A DNA stretch of 64,000 nucleotides from Spirodela intermedia (lineage: Eukaryota; Streptophyta; Magnoliopsida; Alismatales; Araceae): positions 1,059,001-1,123,000 of the forward strand of contig LR746281.1 of NCBI GenBank assembly GCA_902729315.2, given 5' to 3'. A program made the translations under genes and the position numbers. A model generated the notes under the pieces. The model was not told the DNA's origin, did not search any database, and was given only the letters and a program-made list of their open reading frames with translations. How positions within the stretch are numbered: the first letter of the stretch is position 1; every line of letters begins with the position of its first letter. Positions 11,830-23,231 of this stretch are shown one piece after another.

Positions 11830-12780
11830 GAGTGACAACTAAAGTCGATCTCAGGCGAGAAAAATGTGAGAAAGCTAGAGTCCCCCATGACAAACTGGTG
11901 TCAAAGCGTGCTACTGCTGGAAATAGCAGCACCAAAGATGTGATGAAGCCAACAATGATAGAGGCTCTAGGCCCTTCAAGAGTATCTTGGGCTAATGATG
12001 TTGATGTGGCAGAATTCAAAACTTCTGTAGAAGCTTTGATAGCAGCAGATGTATGTCTATTGAAGTGTGCTCTCCCAAAGATGCAGGAGAGCGGCAGTTT
12101 ATCCTGTGGACTAAGGTACTTGAACCCAAGGTTTTTGTAGGTTCTAAGAATGCCGAGTTGGGAACTTCCTTTGAGACCTAAGCCATTATTTCCAAACGAT
12201 ACATATGTCTAACATAGAGAAGGTCACATTAGTGAGCATATCCTTACTAGTGAAGGAAAACTATGGTGGTGCACAAGAATGGAGGAATTGGTTTTAGATT
12301 CGTCAACAAATTGTGGGTAGACTTTGTTCGGGAATTGACTCGATGAATAATGCATGGATGGCTTGATAGGCACTTCAAAGACTTTGCCATACTAGACCCT
12401 TGAGAGAATATATGAAGCAATTCACTTCACTATATATTGGATGAAGATAAACTCTTCAACGTTATGTCTGGACTGTAGAACTAGGTGTAAGTGGAGCTAC
12501 ATTGATAAGGTGCAAGAGATGTTCAGTCAGCCATAATGATGGCTAACATGTTGGTAGACTATAAGGCCACCAACAACTCGGACACCAACAATGGTGGTCA
12601 ATTGAGAGATGGCTCAAGGAAAGGCTTCAAGGTGGGCCACAATCATAGAGGCAACCATGGTACAAATCGCAACCATAGGGCTGTCTTGATAACAATGAAG
12701 GGCAATGGCCATAGAGGGGTCAAGGAGGACCCAATGCAAACACCTCATAGAATAATTTAATGAAGCAAGATTGTAATGTT
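11830..12780 (+). pseudogene. Ty3-gypsy gag remnant
   Basis: Out-of-frame fragments match chromoviral gag: REYMKQF-type text near 12410, then AIMMANMLVDYKA near 12535, followed by a Gly/Asn/His/Arg-rich tail as usual before the zinc knuckle. The part at 11830-12140 is open for about 100 codons. A second, shorter copy of the 5' part of this sequence lies at 30962-31560. Confidence 0.65.
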
Positions 12781-12918
12781 TGTGTATGGTCACATCAATA
12801 CAAGGACTACCCCTCTAGAGTTAACAAGGTTGCACTTTGTGCCATGGTGTAAACTATGTCGGCAAGTGATATTCTTACTCTCAACTCCTTATAATTGTTT
12901 AGTATATTATAACATCAT

Positions 12919-14665
12919 TGATAAGTCTTCATTATCATGAGTTAATAATTAATAAATATTATAGTTTTATCCTTAATTCATGATAAATAGACTTATATTT
13001 ATGTTAAAGTGTGAAAAGTAGTTTTTAATTAATTAACATAATTTTTTAGGTAATTATATAATTTTATATGAATTTATATGATTTTTACTATCTTACTTTT
13101 AAGATAAATAAAGAAAAATAAATAAAAATAAAAATAAAACAAAATGAGGGGGGACTCGTCGACCAACCGGGCCTGTAAGTGGGTCGAAAGCATAGTTAAG
13201 GAGTAACTACGAGTAGGGGCTCGAGCAACTTGGACTGATAGAGGCATGTGTACGTCACTCTCCTTTCACGTCACTAGTGGTCAGTTGGTTGTGAGACAAA
13301 GAGTGGTCATACATACGCGAGAAAGGGACTTACTTTCAAATGTAATATTACTATATATTTATCCGAAACTTTGGCACACAAGTGATGTGAGACTAAACCC
13401 GAATCATACCTTCCCCAAAAAGGCTTCAATAATTTTAATATCTACAATACCCCTTATTTATAATAGAGATATGCCATGATGACATCATTTGATATGGGCA
13501 ATAGAGTACTTATATTAATCTCTTTTATGTAAGTGGGCAATTACTATAGGTTTGAATCCTCCTAGAGCTAAAACTCATATTTTTATTTGATTATCACGAC
13601 TTTCCTATAGATTGTCGGTGAAGGATTAAGCTGTCAAAATCGTTGGATCATCAGAAAAAATCTCGTCAATGCGATTTGCAAAGTATTGTTACTAAAATTA
13701 CTAAATGATTTGTGATAAAAGGATCATGAATACATCGAGTAAAGTATCTTCGATTGATTGATGAACAAGTTGTCATCAAGAAGAGGACGATCCATCGAGA
13801 GATGAGTCACCATTTTTTGAGAGCATATCGGATGTGATGAAGAGCCTCCTCTTGTTGTGCAGAGTTGAGGATGAAGCTCCCTAACATGTGTCTCACCTCC
13901 ATCTAGCTCTTCTTCGTCAAGTGATAGTCGCTGGAGAGCCGTAAAGTCACTATTTTTCTGCTCTATCGAGTGGCAGCCACCAGAGATGATTTGACGACTC
14001 ATTTCATTGATCTCTAGACTTTGCAAAGAGATCTAGAGATTGTCTATGTCATCCTTGTCTAAAGAGAGCTTTTGAGGCTGTGGACACTACATGATAATCC
14101 TCCCGAACGCTCAAGATTTCAGTGCATCACCGACATATTACCGCTGCAACATCAGAACTCTGTTTTCCTACTTTCAACTTAATTTTCACTTCATTTAGTG
14201 ATAATTTGTGTGATTTAAATTTATCAAGATATACTTCATTCTATTACGATTCTTTCAACTTTTATAGATCTTAATTTGATCAATTAAATTATTTGTAATT
14301 ACTTACATCAGAATCACTAGGCAGAACTTTATTTTTACCTGATTCGCATTTGCTAGATACTGACGTCATTTTGACGTCCGCACTCTTATTTCATTTTTTT
14401 ATGAATTTTAAATATATTTTATTTTCATTTATTAGTATAAAATTTATAGAAATAATATTTTTTGAAAAAAATTCTAAATAATTACTTGATATTATATTAC
14501 ATCTATATGATCGACTTAAAAAATTATTATTATTTTTGAAAGTTTTATTTAATTATAATTGATATATTTGTTCATAAATATTTCTAAATATTTGAAAATT
14601 CATATTTTCTAGTTTTATAAATTTTAAATTTGTGTGATTTACTATACAACGACCAAGTCACATTA
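12919..14665 (+). mobile_element. LTR family 1, copy A (solo LTR)
   Basis: About 1.75 kb, beginning TGATAAGTCTTCATTATCA and ending AAGTCACATTA (family end AAGTCACATCA). It lies inside the chromovirus, downstream of gag. No clear target duplication could be read. Non-coding. Orientation is called plus because the family's gag and polypurine tract (see the element at 40607-46093) run this way. Confidence 0.75.
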
Positions 14666-15069
14666 GATATTGATAACATGGATTCTCATGACTTGATTGA
14701 CCCAAAAATGGGTAGAAAATCTCCATTTGGACAAACCCTTTGGCATTTGTTAAACCAAGGTGAACCTTAGTAGTACAGGTACAAATTAAAAATGCCTCTA
14801 TTTGACGAGCACAACCTAGAAGGCTAAGTGTTTCATGTAGAGCTCTACTTTAGCAAGACTCTTGTCAAAGGAGAAACTCTCAATGACTAGCCTCAATCTC
14901 AAAGGTAAGGCACTTAGTTCAAGTGGATGGATGACCATATGTCATTCCACATATGGGAAGACTTAGGCCAAGAACTTGAATGTTTCAGCCACAATCACTC
15001 AAGTTATCTTTGCCATAATTTTCTAAGCATCAAATAATAGGGCACCATCTCCACTCCTTAGATGACAAC

Positions 15070-17049
15070 TATTCAAGTTAGATTTTTCTGTTTTAATTAG
15101 TTTTATTATTTTATTTTATTTTATTAAATAGCATAATAAATATAGAAATATATTATTAATTTTAGAAGTTTGAAGTTAAAATATTTAATATTTCATTATT
15201 ATTATTAGAAAAAATATAAAAATAAAATATAAAAATATTACATAGCACTCGACAATTGACCTAGAGAGGTGCTGCACTTGAGTGAGTAAACCTAGATCGG
15301 GGGGAGTTAGGGCTCAAGTGGTGAAGGACTCACTTCATGCACGTGTGTCACTCCCCTGCCACATCTTAGTGGCCAATCGATCATGGACCACCTTTAATAT
15401 ATATTCAGCTCAAATCTTCAAAATAATTCTAATGTGGGACTAAACTTTCTCGTATGTTTTAGAGTAGTCATCTAGAGTGCAATATGATCCAATAGTGCTC
15501 AATGGGCAACATCATTAGATAAGGTAGATCCTATAGTGAGCAAATTACCATGATACCCAAAGCGTAAAGCAATCTATCAGTGGTTCGTAAATCCAATGTT
15601 GGTCGGCATACACATGCCCATAAATGATGATCCACTAGCTACCAAAGCGCCATAGTAATAGAGACTTAAGTTTTCGATTGGTAGTAATTTGTGGTGGCTT
15701 AATCCGACATCACTCAACATGCCATGTTAAGAACATCTGATCTAGTAGCTCAAGAAGTGTCACAATACTGGAAACCTAAGTTCTCACATGTATTGCCATC
15801 AAGGATATAAAGACAATAATCAATTATTATCTTGTAAAATAAATATTATATTTCGTTGACAGTCGTGAAGATAGCAATCCACGTTTCCCTCCTTTCGCAC
15901 GATTAATGCCTTTGGTGATCGACAAGCTTGTTCCTTCTTCTCTCGACTGTACTCATAGCCTCTGATGAGTGGTCAACTCTTCTCTTCTCTCCCCAAACAA
16001 CGGTGATAATATATAGTGACAATGTGGTTGACCACACTTTTCAGCAAATCTCTTTGGCAAGCAACGCAACACTTTTAGATGATACTTTTGTGACTTCTGG
16101 TGTGATGTAGTATGTTTAGATGAAACCAAGCCACCACACTAGTATTTTCAGTTGCCTAAGACAGACTAAACTCAGACAATGATTTAGTTTCTACTTTTGT
16201 TATTTATTTACATACATTTGAACATTTATTTATATTTTACAACATGTTATTTTTATTTCATGCATATTTTGATTGAAATGAGTAAAATTAATTGAAAACT
16301 TGAATGATTTTTGTTCTTCTTCTAAATCCTCCAAAACTCATTTGAGATCAAGTTAAGATCATGTCCAACTTATTTTTCATTAACTTCTATAGTCAAATCT
16401 TGATGTATTCATGTTCTCAATGTTCTGCAAATAATGAGTATCTTCTTATTTTTAAACACAAAATCAACAAGATTAAAAGCTGATTAATAAGCATTGAACT
16501 ATTAAAACAAGGTAGTGACATTCACAGCTGACCTCATATCATATTCAATTATCAAGCACACATTCATCTAAGACTAATGGTTACTATGAAATGACTTGAC
16601 TGTGTTTCTCTTTCTCGTGAGACATATTCTTCTCTCTTAGTCTCTTGTGAGATCTCTCTTTCTCTCTCTCTCAATCGATCTCCTTCTCTCTCCCTCTCTC
16701 TCCCTCTCTCACAAGACATTTCTCTCTCTCTCTCCATCTCATGTGAGATTTCTCTCCTTTTCTCCCTTTCTCTCTCTTTCACAAGAGATCTCTTCTCTCT
16801 CTTTTGTAAGAGCTCTCTCTTCTCTCTCTTTTATTCTTCTCACCTTGCCCTTTTATTTTATTATTTTCATTAAATAGTGATAAAATATTAAAAATCACTC
16901 TATATATAAACTAAATTAGTTTTCACAAAGAATTAATCAATCTCCTTGTGTTCGACTTGAGACTTACATTTATACTAATATCTTATTAAATTTTAGTTAT
17001 AAATATTATTAGATAATAGAAATTTAAACACAATGACAAGTACACATCA
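15070..17049 (-). mobile_element. LTR family 2, copy 1, with 5-bp target duplication
   Basis: 1980 bp, flanked by the direct repeat ACAAC (15065-15069 and 17050-17054). Relative to the copies at 59386 and 61521 it is inverted: its right end reads as the complement of TGATGTGTACTTGTC. It contains a pyrimidine-rich block at 16600-16830 that produces spurious Ser/Leu and Arg/Glu frames. It is inserted in the chromovirus between gag and protease remnants. Non-coding. Confidence 0.75.
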
Positions 17050-17054
17050 ACAAC

Positions 17055-17460
17055 ATACTTATCAAAGCTTTCAAAATTAGAGAGATCATCAAGAATTGTG
17101 TGGTCTCCATTCTAGTTGACATAAGCACCTGTCACAACTTCATCTCATTGAAGGTAACTCTTGCACTAAATTTTCTAATGATTCAGACTTCTTAATTTCA
17201 AGTCATCACCAATACAAGAGAGAAGGTTCCCAACACCATCATATGCCAAGCAATGACCATTGAACTACATGTGTTGATGATATGAGAAGACCTCATGGTG
17301 CTCCAACTGACATATGTTGATGTTGTGTTGGGGCTTAGGTGAATGTAGACATTGAGGAATATAGAAGCTCACTTTGACTAGGGGATGATATTATTCATTG
17401 TCTGGTCAAGTTCCATTACGTTCCAAGCATCCTCCCCATGACTATTGAATCCTAAACTTA
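17055..17460 (+). pseudogene. Ty3-gypsy protease remnant
   Basis: Translation near 17073-17140 reads IREIIKNCVVSILVD followed by HNFISLKV, the form of the chromoviral aspartic protease start (usual D-S/T-G-S-T-H-N-F-I). The catalytic triad has degraded (VDISTCHNF). Stops follow. Confidence 0.55.
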
Positions 17461-18540
17461 ATGTGTCAAAGAGCTTAAACGGGATTCAATCAACAGATTT
17501 ATAAGCCTAACTTCTAGTTGATTTAGGTAAAACGTCATAAGCTAAGGTCATATTTTGGGATTAGGTCTTATAATAGGGTCAATAGCTGATTAGAAATGAG
17601 GGTTCAAGATAGGGGGATAGGAGAGTATCTAGATCTAGGAAAATCTCGAGATCTAAGGATGGGAAATTTGGGAAACTTGGGTGATCAATCACATAAATGA
17701 ATTAAAATTGGGATCTACCTTGGATTTTAATCTCTACACCTACCTAATCCAAGAATGAAGAGAGGATCATTCACAAGAGGATTGAACCTTCACCTTAGGG
17801 TCTACATTACCAACCTCGGGCCCTACCCACTTGCAAGTGAGTACTCTTTTTCCTTGTTAACCTTGGACCTTCTCTTTGCACTCCTCTCTCAATTGCTCAA
17901 GACCAAATAAAGAAAACACTTCATTCAATCATAAGAAAGGGGAGAGGGATCCTTGAGGTTTTTGTCATGTGGCCAGACCTAGTCTAGGATGACAAATAAT
18001 GTTAAAAGATGGCGAGAGGGTTATACTAAATATCCCATGCTATTTTTGCCATTTTACCCCTCTTGAAATCCAAAGCTATCCTCCCATTATCTCTACTAAA
18101 TACTGCTGATTTTGGTGCCCTTAACTCCTGATTTTGATGCCTAAGGTGCCGTAGGATTCTCACCCAATTGCTCTAACATGCACCCTTGGCCTTGAGAGGA
18201 CTCACCTTGGACCTAGCCATTCTAGGCCCATTACCCTTTTGGAATTACACCCAAGTCCTTGGGCTCTCCATTGAGCCTGGTTCTCTAGCCTTTAAGCTCC
18301 AAAATAAATTTGCTTTTGTTCTACACAATAACTCAAAAAAAAATAAGTATTAGAGATAATTTGCTTGACTTCAAGAAAGTCAAGTAGGATTAATCCATAG
18401 AATCCAATAAAATCTAAAAATAGAGAATTTAGATAAGGTGTATGAAATGCATAAACATGTAGGAATTTAATGATAATATGTATATTTTTTACTAAATATA
18501 TATATTGAATCTTAGATAAATGATGTAGACACACATGAAT
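17460..18540. other. Unassigned insertion-like segment within the chromovirus
   Basis: Falls between protease and RT remnants but carries no recognisable pol. It contains oligopyrimidine stretches and a mix of AT-rich and mid-GC sequence, possibly another solo LTR. I could not find its ends or a target duplication. Confidence 0.3.
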
Positions 18541-19250
18541 GTATGCGTGTTATCAATGACCAAGACCAATATTCCCTTCAAGGCCTTGTCCAAGGTCCTC
18601 AAAATTAGCAACCTTGTCATTGAACTCTTCAAGATTGAGCATCAACAACAAGCTGCAGCCACAAATGTTGAGCTCAAGAAGCTTCCTTGATGAGAATTTT
18701 CCATCATATTCAATCTACCTAATTGCCTTTTGCTAACCTATGAGGTGGACCCCATGATTTTGTAAGAACCAATGGTGCAACCTGTCAACAATATCCCCTT
18801 CAAATATCTTCATTTATGGAAAACTAAGTTGGCAAAGTGGGTCCACGAGATGCTCACTACCAAGGTCATCTAGTATTTGAGCAGCCCCTACCATAGTCTA
18901 GCCTTGTTGGTGAGGAAGAAGGATGGCTTATAGTGTTTTAGTGTGGACTACCACACACTCAACAAAGTCATCATGCTTGACCAATTCCCTATCCCTATCA
19001 TTGAGGAACTTCTAGATGAACTATGTGGGACCATGATCTTCTCCAAGTTAGACCTACATTTAAACTACAACAAAATATGAGTAAAAAAAAAAAGACATCC
19101 CAAGACAGCCTTCTATATGCACAAAGGCTACAAGAAGTTCTTCATCATGTCATTTGGGCTTTCCAACATGATGCCCACCTTTCAAGCCTTGATAAACTAA
19201 ATCTTTTTCAAATATCTTCACCTATTTGTCATCATATTATTTGATGACAT
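18540..19250 (+). pseudogene. Ty3-gypsy reverse transcriptase remnant (5' part)
   Basis: Frames with stops spell the gypsy RT landmarks in order: LLVRKKDG near 18904, FSVDYHTLNKVI near 18939, FSKLDL near 19040, FGLSNMMPTFQAL near 19155 and VIILFDDI just before 19250. The usual YxDD box is disrupted because LTR copy B is inserted directly there. Confidence 0.75.
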
Positions 19251-20852
19251 TGACATGACTTAGTCATTTTATAATAAATTGCATAAATTTTAAATTTATA
19301 AAACTAGAAAATACCAACTTTTAGATATTTAGAAGTATTTCTAAACAAATAAATTAATTATAATTAAATAAAATTTCCAAAAATAATGTAATTTTTCCAA
19401 GTCAATTAAAAATATGTAATATAATATTTTGTAATATTTAAAAATTTTACATAAAGAATATGATTTCTTATAAATTTTAGATTAAGAAATAAAAATAAAC
19501 TATATTTTAAATTCAAGAAAAAGGAAAATAAGATGTGTGAGCGTCATGATGATGTCAACACTTGATAAATGTGAATTGGACAAAAATAGAGTTCCACCTA
19601 GCAATTCTTACATAAGTAATTACAGATGATTTAACTGGTCAAATCAAGATCTGTAAAAGTCAAAAGAATCGTAATTTGAAAAAATTAAATCACATTCGAG
19701 AAGATTGTCATATAGTGTCCACAGTTTTGAAGGCTCTCTTTGGACAAGGACGATGTGGGCAATCTTTAGATCTTCTTGTAAAGTCTAGAGTTCAATGAAA
19801 TGGGTCATCGAATCATCTCTAACAACTATCACTTGAAGAAATAAAAAAATGACAACTTTGTAGTTCTTTAGTAACTGTCACCTGATAGAGAGAAGTTAGA
19901 TGGAGGTGGGGCGCATGTTAAGAAGCTTCATCCTTAGGTCTATGCAATAAGAGAAGGCTCTTCATCACATCTTCTCTTGATAGATCATTTTCTTCTCAAC
20001 AAGGGCTTGTTTATCAATCAATTGGAGATGATTTACTCGTTAGATTCATGATCTTTTTATCACAAATTATTTAATAATTTTAGTAACAATGCTCTACAAA
20101 TCACGTTGATGAGATTTTTGTTGATAATCAAGTAATTCTGATAGCTTAATCTTTCACTCATGATCTATAGGAAAGTCATGATTTAATCAGATAAAAATAT
20201 GAGTTTTGGCTCTAGTTAGATTTAAATCACGCTAGTCGTCTACCTATATGAGAGTGAGAGAATAAGTTCTCAAATACCCTTATATAATGACATCATCATG
20301 ATATCTTATTGTTATAAATAAGAGGTATTTTCAATATTAACATCTTCAAAAACATTCCCAGAAAGGTGTGATCGCTGATTTAGTCCCACATCGATTATAC
20401 ATTAAATGTTGAGACGTATATATAGTAATGTGAGATTTGAGAATCAATGAGTCCTTTTCTCATGTGTGTATGACCACTTTTTATCTTACAGTTGGTTGGT
20501 GACTAGTGACATAGAAGGAGAGTGACGCACATGTGTCCCCATCAGTCCATAGCCACTTGAGTGCCTATTCGCAACTCCACCCCAACTGTGCTTTCAACTT
20601 GTTGGGGGCCCAGTTGGTTGGTGGGTCCCCCTTTTTTTAAAAAAAATATTTTATTTTTATTTATTTATCTCAAAAATAAGATTATAATAATTATATAAAT
20701 TCACGTAAAATTATAGTAGTAACCAAAAAATCATATTAACCAATTAAAAATTATTTTCATAATTTAACATAAATAGAAATCTATTTATCATGAGTTAAGA
20801 TTAAAGTTCAATTATTTATTTATTATTAACTCATGATAATAAAAACTTATTA
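19251..20852 (-). mobile_element. LTR family 1, copy B (solo LTR inside RT)
   Basis: 1602 bp, inverted relative to copy A: it starts TGACATGACTTAGTC and ends AACTTATTA. Flanks GACAT (left) and AACAT (right) match at four of five bases, a worn target duplication. The insertion splits the chromoviral RT at its FDDI motif. Confidence 0.75.
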
Positions 20853-21550
20853 AACATCCTTCTCTACAATACAAGTTGAGAAGAGTATGAAGAGCACTTG
20901 AGGCTCATGTTCAACATCTTTCAAACTAATGCCTTACATATTAACTCAAAGAAATGATCATTTGGAGAGGCTCAAAGGGCATACTTGGGCCACTAAGGCT
21001 CAAAAAAAGGTATCAGAGTTGACCGTAACAAGGTGGAAGCCATCATATAATGACCTCTCCCTACAACTCTAAGGTTTCCTTGGGTTGAACAGCTAATACC
21101 AATGCTTCATTGTGCACTACCGCACAATCATATGACTGCTCATTCGGCAGCTTAAGGACTTGTTCAATTAGGGCCCAAAAGTTGATGCAACATTCCAACA
21201 TCTCAAGGAGGTCCAATGCACCAAGTCATGGCATCATGGCCATTCTCATGCAACACCAAAGACCCATAGTGTACTTCAACAAGCCTCTCTCATCTCTACA
21301 TCAGCCCAAGATGGTCTATGAGTGAGAGCTCATAGCCATCATCTTGGCCACATTAAGTGGAAGCATTACCTACTTGGCACCAGTGGGAACCTACACCACT
21401 TAGAGAGGTTGGATGCACCACTCATCATCTAGGAGTATCAACTCTTGCTGGTGCACCTTCAAGACCTCTAGAAACAGCTGAAAAAGTGACCCAAATAAAT
21501 TATGCAGCACGACTACCTCTTCCATCACATGCAACTAGTAATTGTGAATA
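20853..21550 (+). pseudogene. Ty3-gypsy RT 3' end and RNase H remnant
   Basis: After copy B the pol frame resumes with a V-EHLRLMFNIFQ-like string, then RNase H text: LMQHQRPIVYFNKPLSS and LHQPKMVYE near 21247-21325, the usual G-AVLMQ...YFSKALS...YEKELLA block. Stops interrupt it. Confidence 0.7.
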
Positions 21551-21589
21551 ATTCCAAGTTCATCTCAAAATTACTTCACAAATTCCATG

Positions 21590-22250
21590 ACTCAATGATC
21601 AAGGGGGACTTGAGATTCCTACTCACATAGAAGTGACTGGGTCATAATGTTATTTAGGCCGGAATGAAGGAGTTTGCAATTATGTCACTGCATGTAGGAC
21701 CCATCAGCTGAACCAAGAGCAAGACTCTTCAACCAGCCGATCCCCCACAACCACTGCCTATTCCCAAGCACATTTGGGAGAATATATCATGGAACTTCAT
21801 CAAAGGACTTCCAAATTTTGATGGATTTAATGCCATCATAGTGGTTGTGGAGTGCTTCAATAAGTATACACACTTCTTATTGTTCAAGCATCCCTTCACA
21901 GCTAGTGAGATCACTTGTGTCTTCCTCTAAGATGTCATCCAACTACAAGGGATCCCTCAATCAATTCTAAGTGACCAGGACGGATATTTATAAACACATT
22001 CTGGAGGGAGCTCTTTAGACTATAGGGATCTCTCCTTCACTAGATGAATGCCTATCACCCATAGACCAACAGCCAAATAGAGACCGTCAATTATGGTTTG
22101 TAGATGTACTTACGTTGTTTTGTAGGCAATTGACCTCAACAGTGGAGCAAGTGACTCATTTGGGCAGAACATTGGTACAACACCAACTTCCATATGTCAA
22201 CTCACACCACTCCATTCTCCATTGTGTATGGCAAACCTCCTGCATATCTC
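21590..22250 (+). pseudogene. Ty3-gypsy integrase remnant
   Basis: Reads PLPIPKHIWENISWNFIKG near 21750, then FDGFNAIIVVVECF (first catalytic Asp region) and ILSDQDGYL near 21965 (second Asp), then a degraded MPITHRPTAK (usual AYHPQTDGQ). Several stops. Confidence 0.7.
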
Positions 22251-22439
22251 CTGCCCTATGAAGCAAGTACGGCGTGGACGAATAAGTCAAACAAATGCTA
22301 CATTAATGCAAAACCACAATCTACCGGCTCAAGGAGCATCTAGCTCACACCCAACAACAGATGAACGTGTATGCTGATCAGGAACAGACCATCCGAGAAG
22401 CTTGGGCCTCATTTTTTGGGGCTGTTCGGAGTCATGGAA

Positions 22440-22760
22440 AGGGTGGGCACTGTAGCCTATCAGCGTGTCTTGCCACTGACTGTGGGGATTTATCCGGTCT
22501 TCCACATCCCAAATCAAGCGGGATACCGGAGCGTCAATGACCCCACCCACGACACAACTGCCAATGGACAAAGATTTCGCATTGGTGGTGGAGCCAACAG
22601 ACATCATGAATATCCGCTAGGGTCATCATGTGACCAAAATCCATGTTCATTGGGTAGGTCTTCCAGACTCTGAAAGAACTTGAGAAGTCGTCACCTACCT
22701 TTGTCAGCAGTTTCCTAGCTTCCCCCTTAAGGACAAGGTGGCACTTCAAGGGGGAAGCAC
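22440..22760 (+). pseudogene. Integrase C-terminus and chromodomain remnant
   Basis: VAYQRVLPLT and IYPVFHIPN match the GPY/F-linked segment before chromoviral chromodomains (usual YRLQLP...IHPVFHVS). Then VTKIHVHWVGLPDSERT and FPSFPLKDKVALQGG match the chromodomain with its W and the conserved C-terminal tail of plant chromoviruses. Confidence 0.75.
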
Positions 22761-22770
22761 TGATGGGCTA

Positions 22771-23231
22771 CTGGCTGGTCCATCACATCCTCACAAGGAG
22801 GAGAACTTGAGGGCTGGCATGCCGCCTCTCCCGTCTTATGTCACAATTGTAGGCATTGAGGAATGGCTCGCATTGGAAGGAAACGGCTCATGGTTGTTAA
22901 GAGGATGATTCGTTCCCAAGAAGTTGAGTGGAGGTCTGCCCCCTCTAAGTGGTTACTAGTGGGTGTCTGCCCAGTCTCTTCCCAATCTTCGTTTATTCTC
23001 TCTCTACCTCCTTAGCGGGGATCTCCCCCTTATCCTGGTACTCACTCTCTCCGTCCCTTGCCTGACCACCCTCCTGATCCTCGTACCCCTAAAATGCTCC
23101 CCGCGAGCAAGTAAGCTGACCCTCTAAGCTTTTGGCTTCATGACCATTGTGAAGTATCCATACGAGTATGACAAGGGGGGGTAGGGTGGTGTGATGGCAG
23201 GAGGGATGGCCGGATAAGAGGCGCAGAACGA
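22771..23231. other. Spacer between the chromovirus and the MLO 3' end
   Basis: C/T-rich in its middle (22960-23100). It could hold what remains of the chromovirus 3' LTR and the MLO 3' UTR; no boundary is clear. Confidence 0.4.

Larger units (their letters stand above)
11540..22770 (+). mobile_element. Decayed Ty3-gypsy chromovirus interrupted by later LTR insertions
   Basis: Remnants appear in the canonical order on the plus strand: TATA-containing leader (11550-11830), gag (to about 12780), protease (about 17060), reverse transcriptase (18700-19250), RNase H (20853-21345), integrase (21590-22060) and C-terminal chromodomain (22570-22760). Each part has several stops. The element is broken by LTR insertions at 12919-14665, 15070-17049 and 19251-20852. 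Segment 17460-18540 also lacks pol resemblance and is probably another insertion. No clear 5' or 3' LTR of this element itself could be delimited. The chromodomain places it among chromoviruses; the lineage (Tekay/Del or other) is not determined. Confidence 0.8.

Noticed and set aside
12919-14665. Family 1 as a DNA transposon with TGAT...ATCA inverted ends
   Set aside because: The ends match for only a few bases, target duplications are 5 bp as in Ty3-gypsy, and one copy has primer-site and polypurine-like sequences beside the repeats.
16564-16877. Open frames on both strands rich in Arg/Glu or Ser/Leu
   Set aside because: They translate the GA/CT-rich block of LTR family 2; no family resemblance. 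The same applies to 59634-59822 and 61766-61994.
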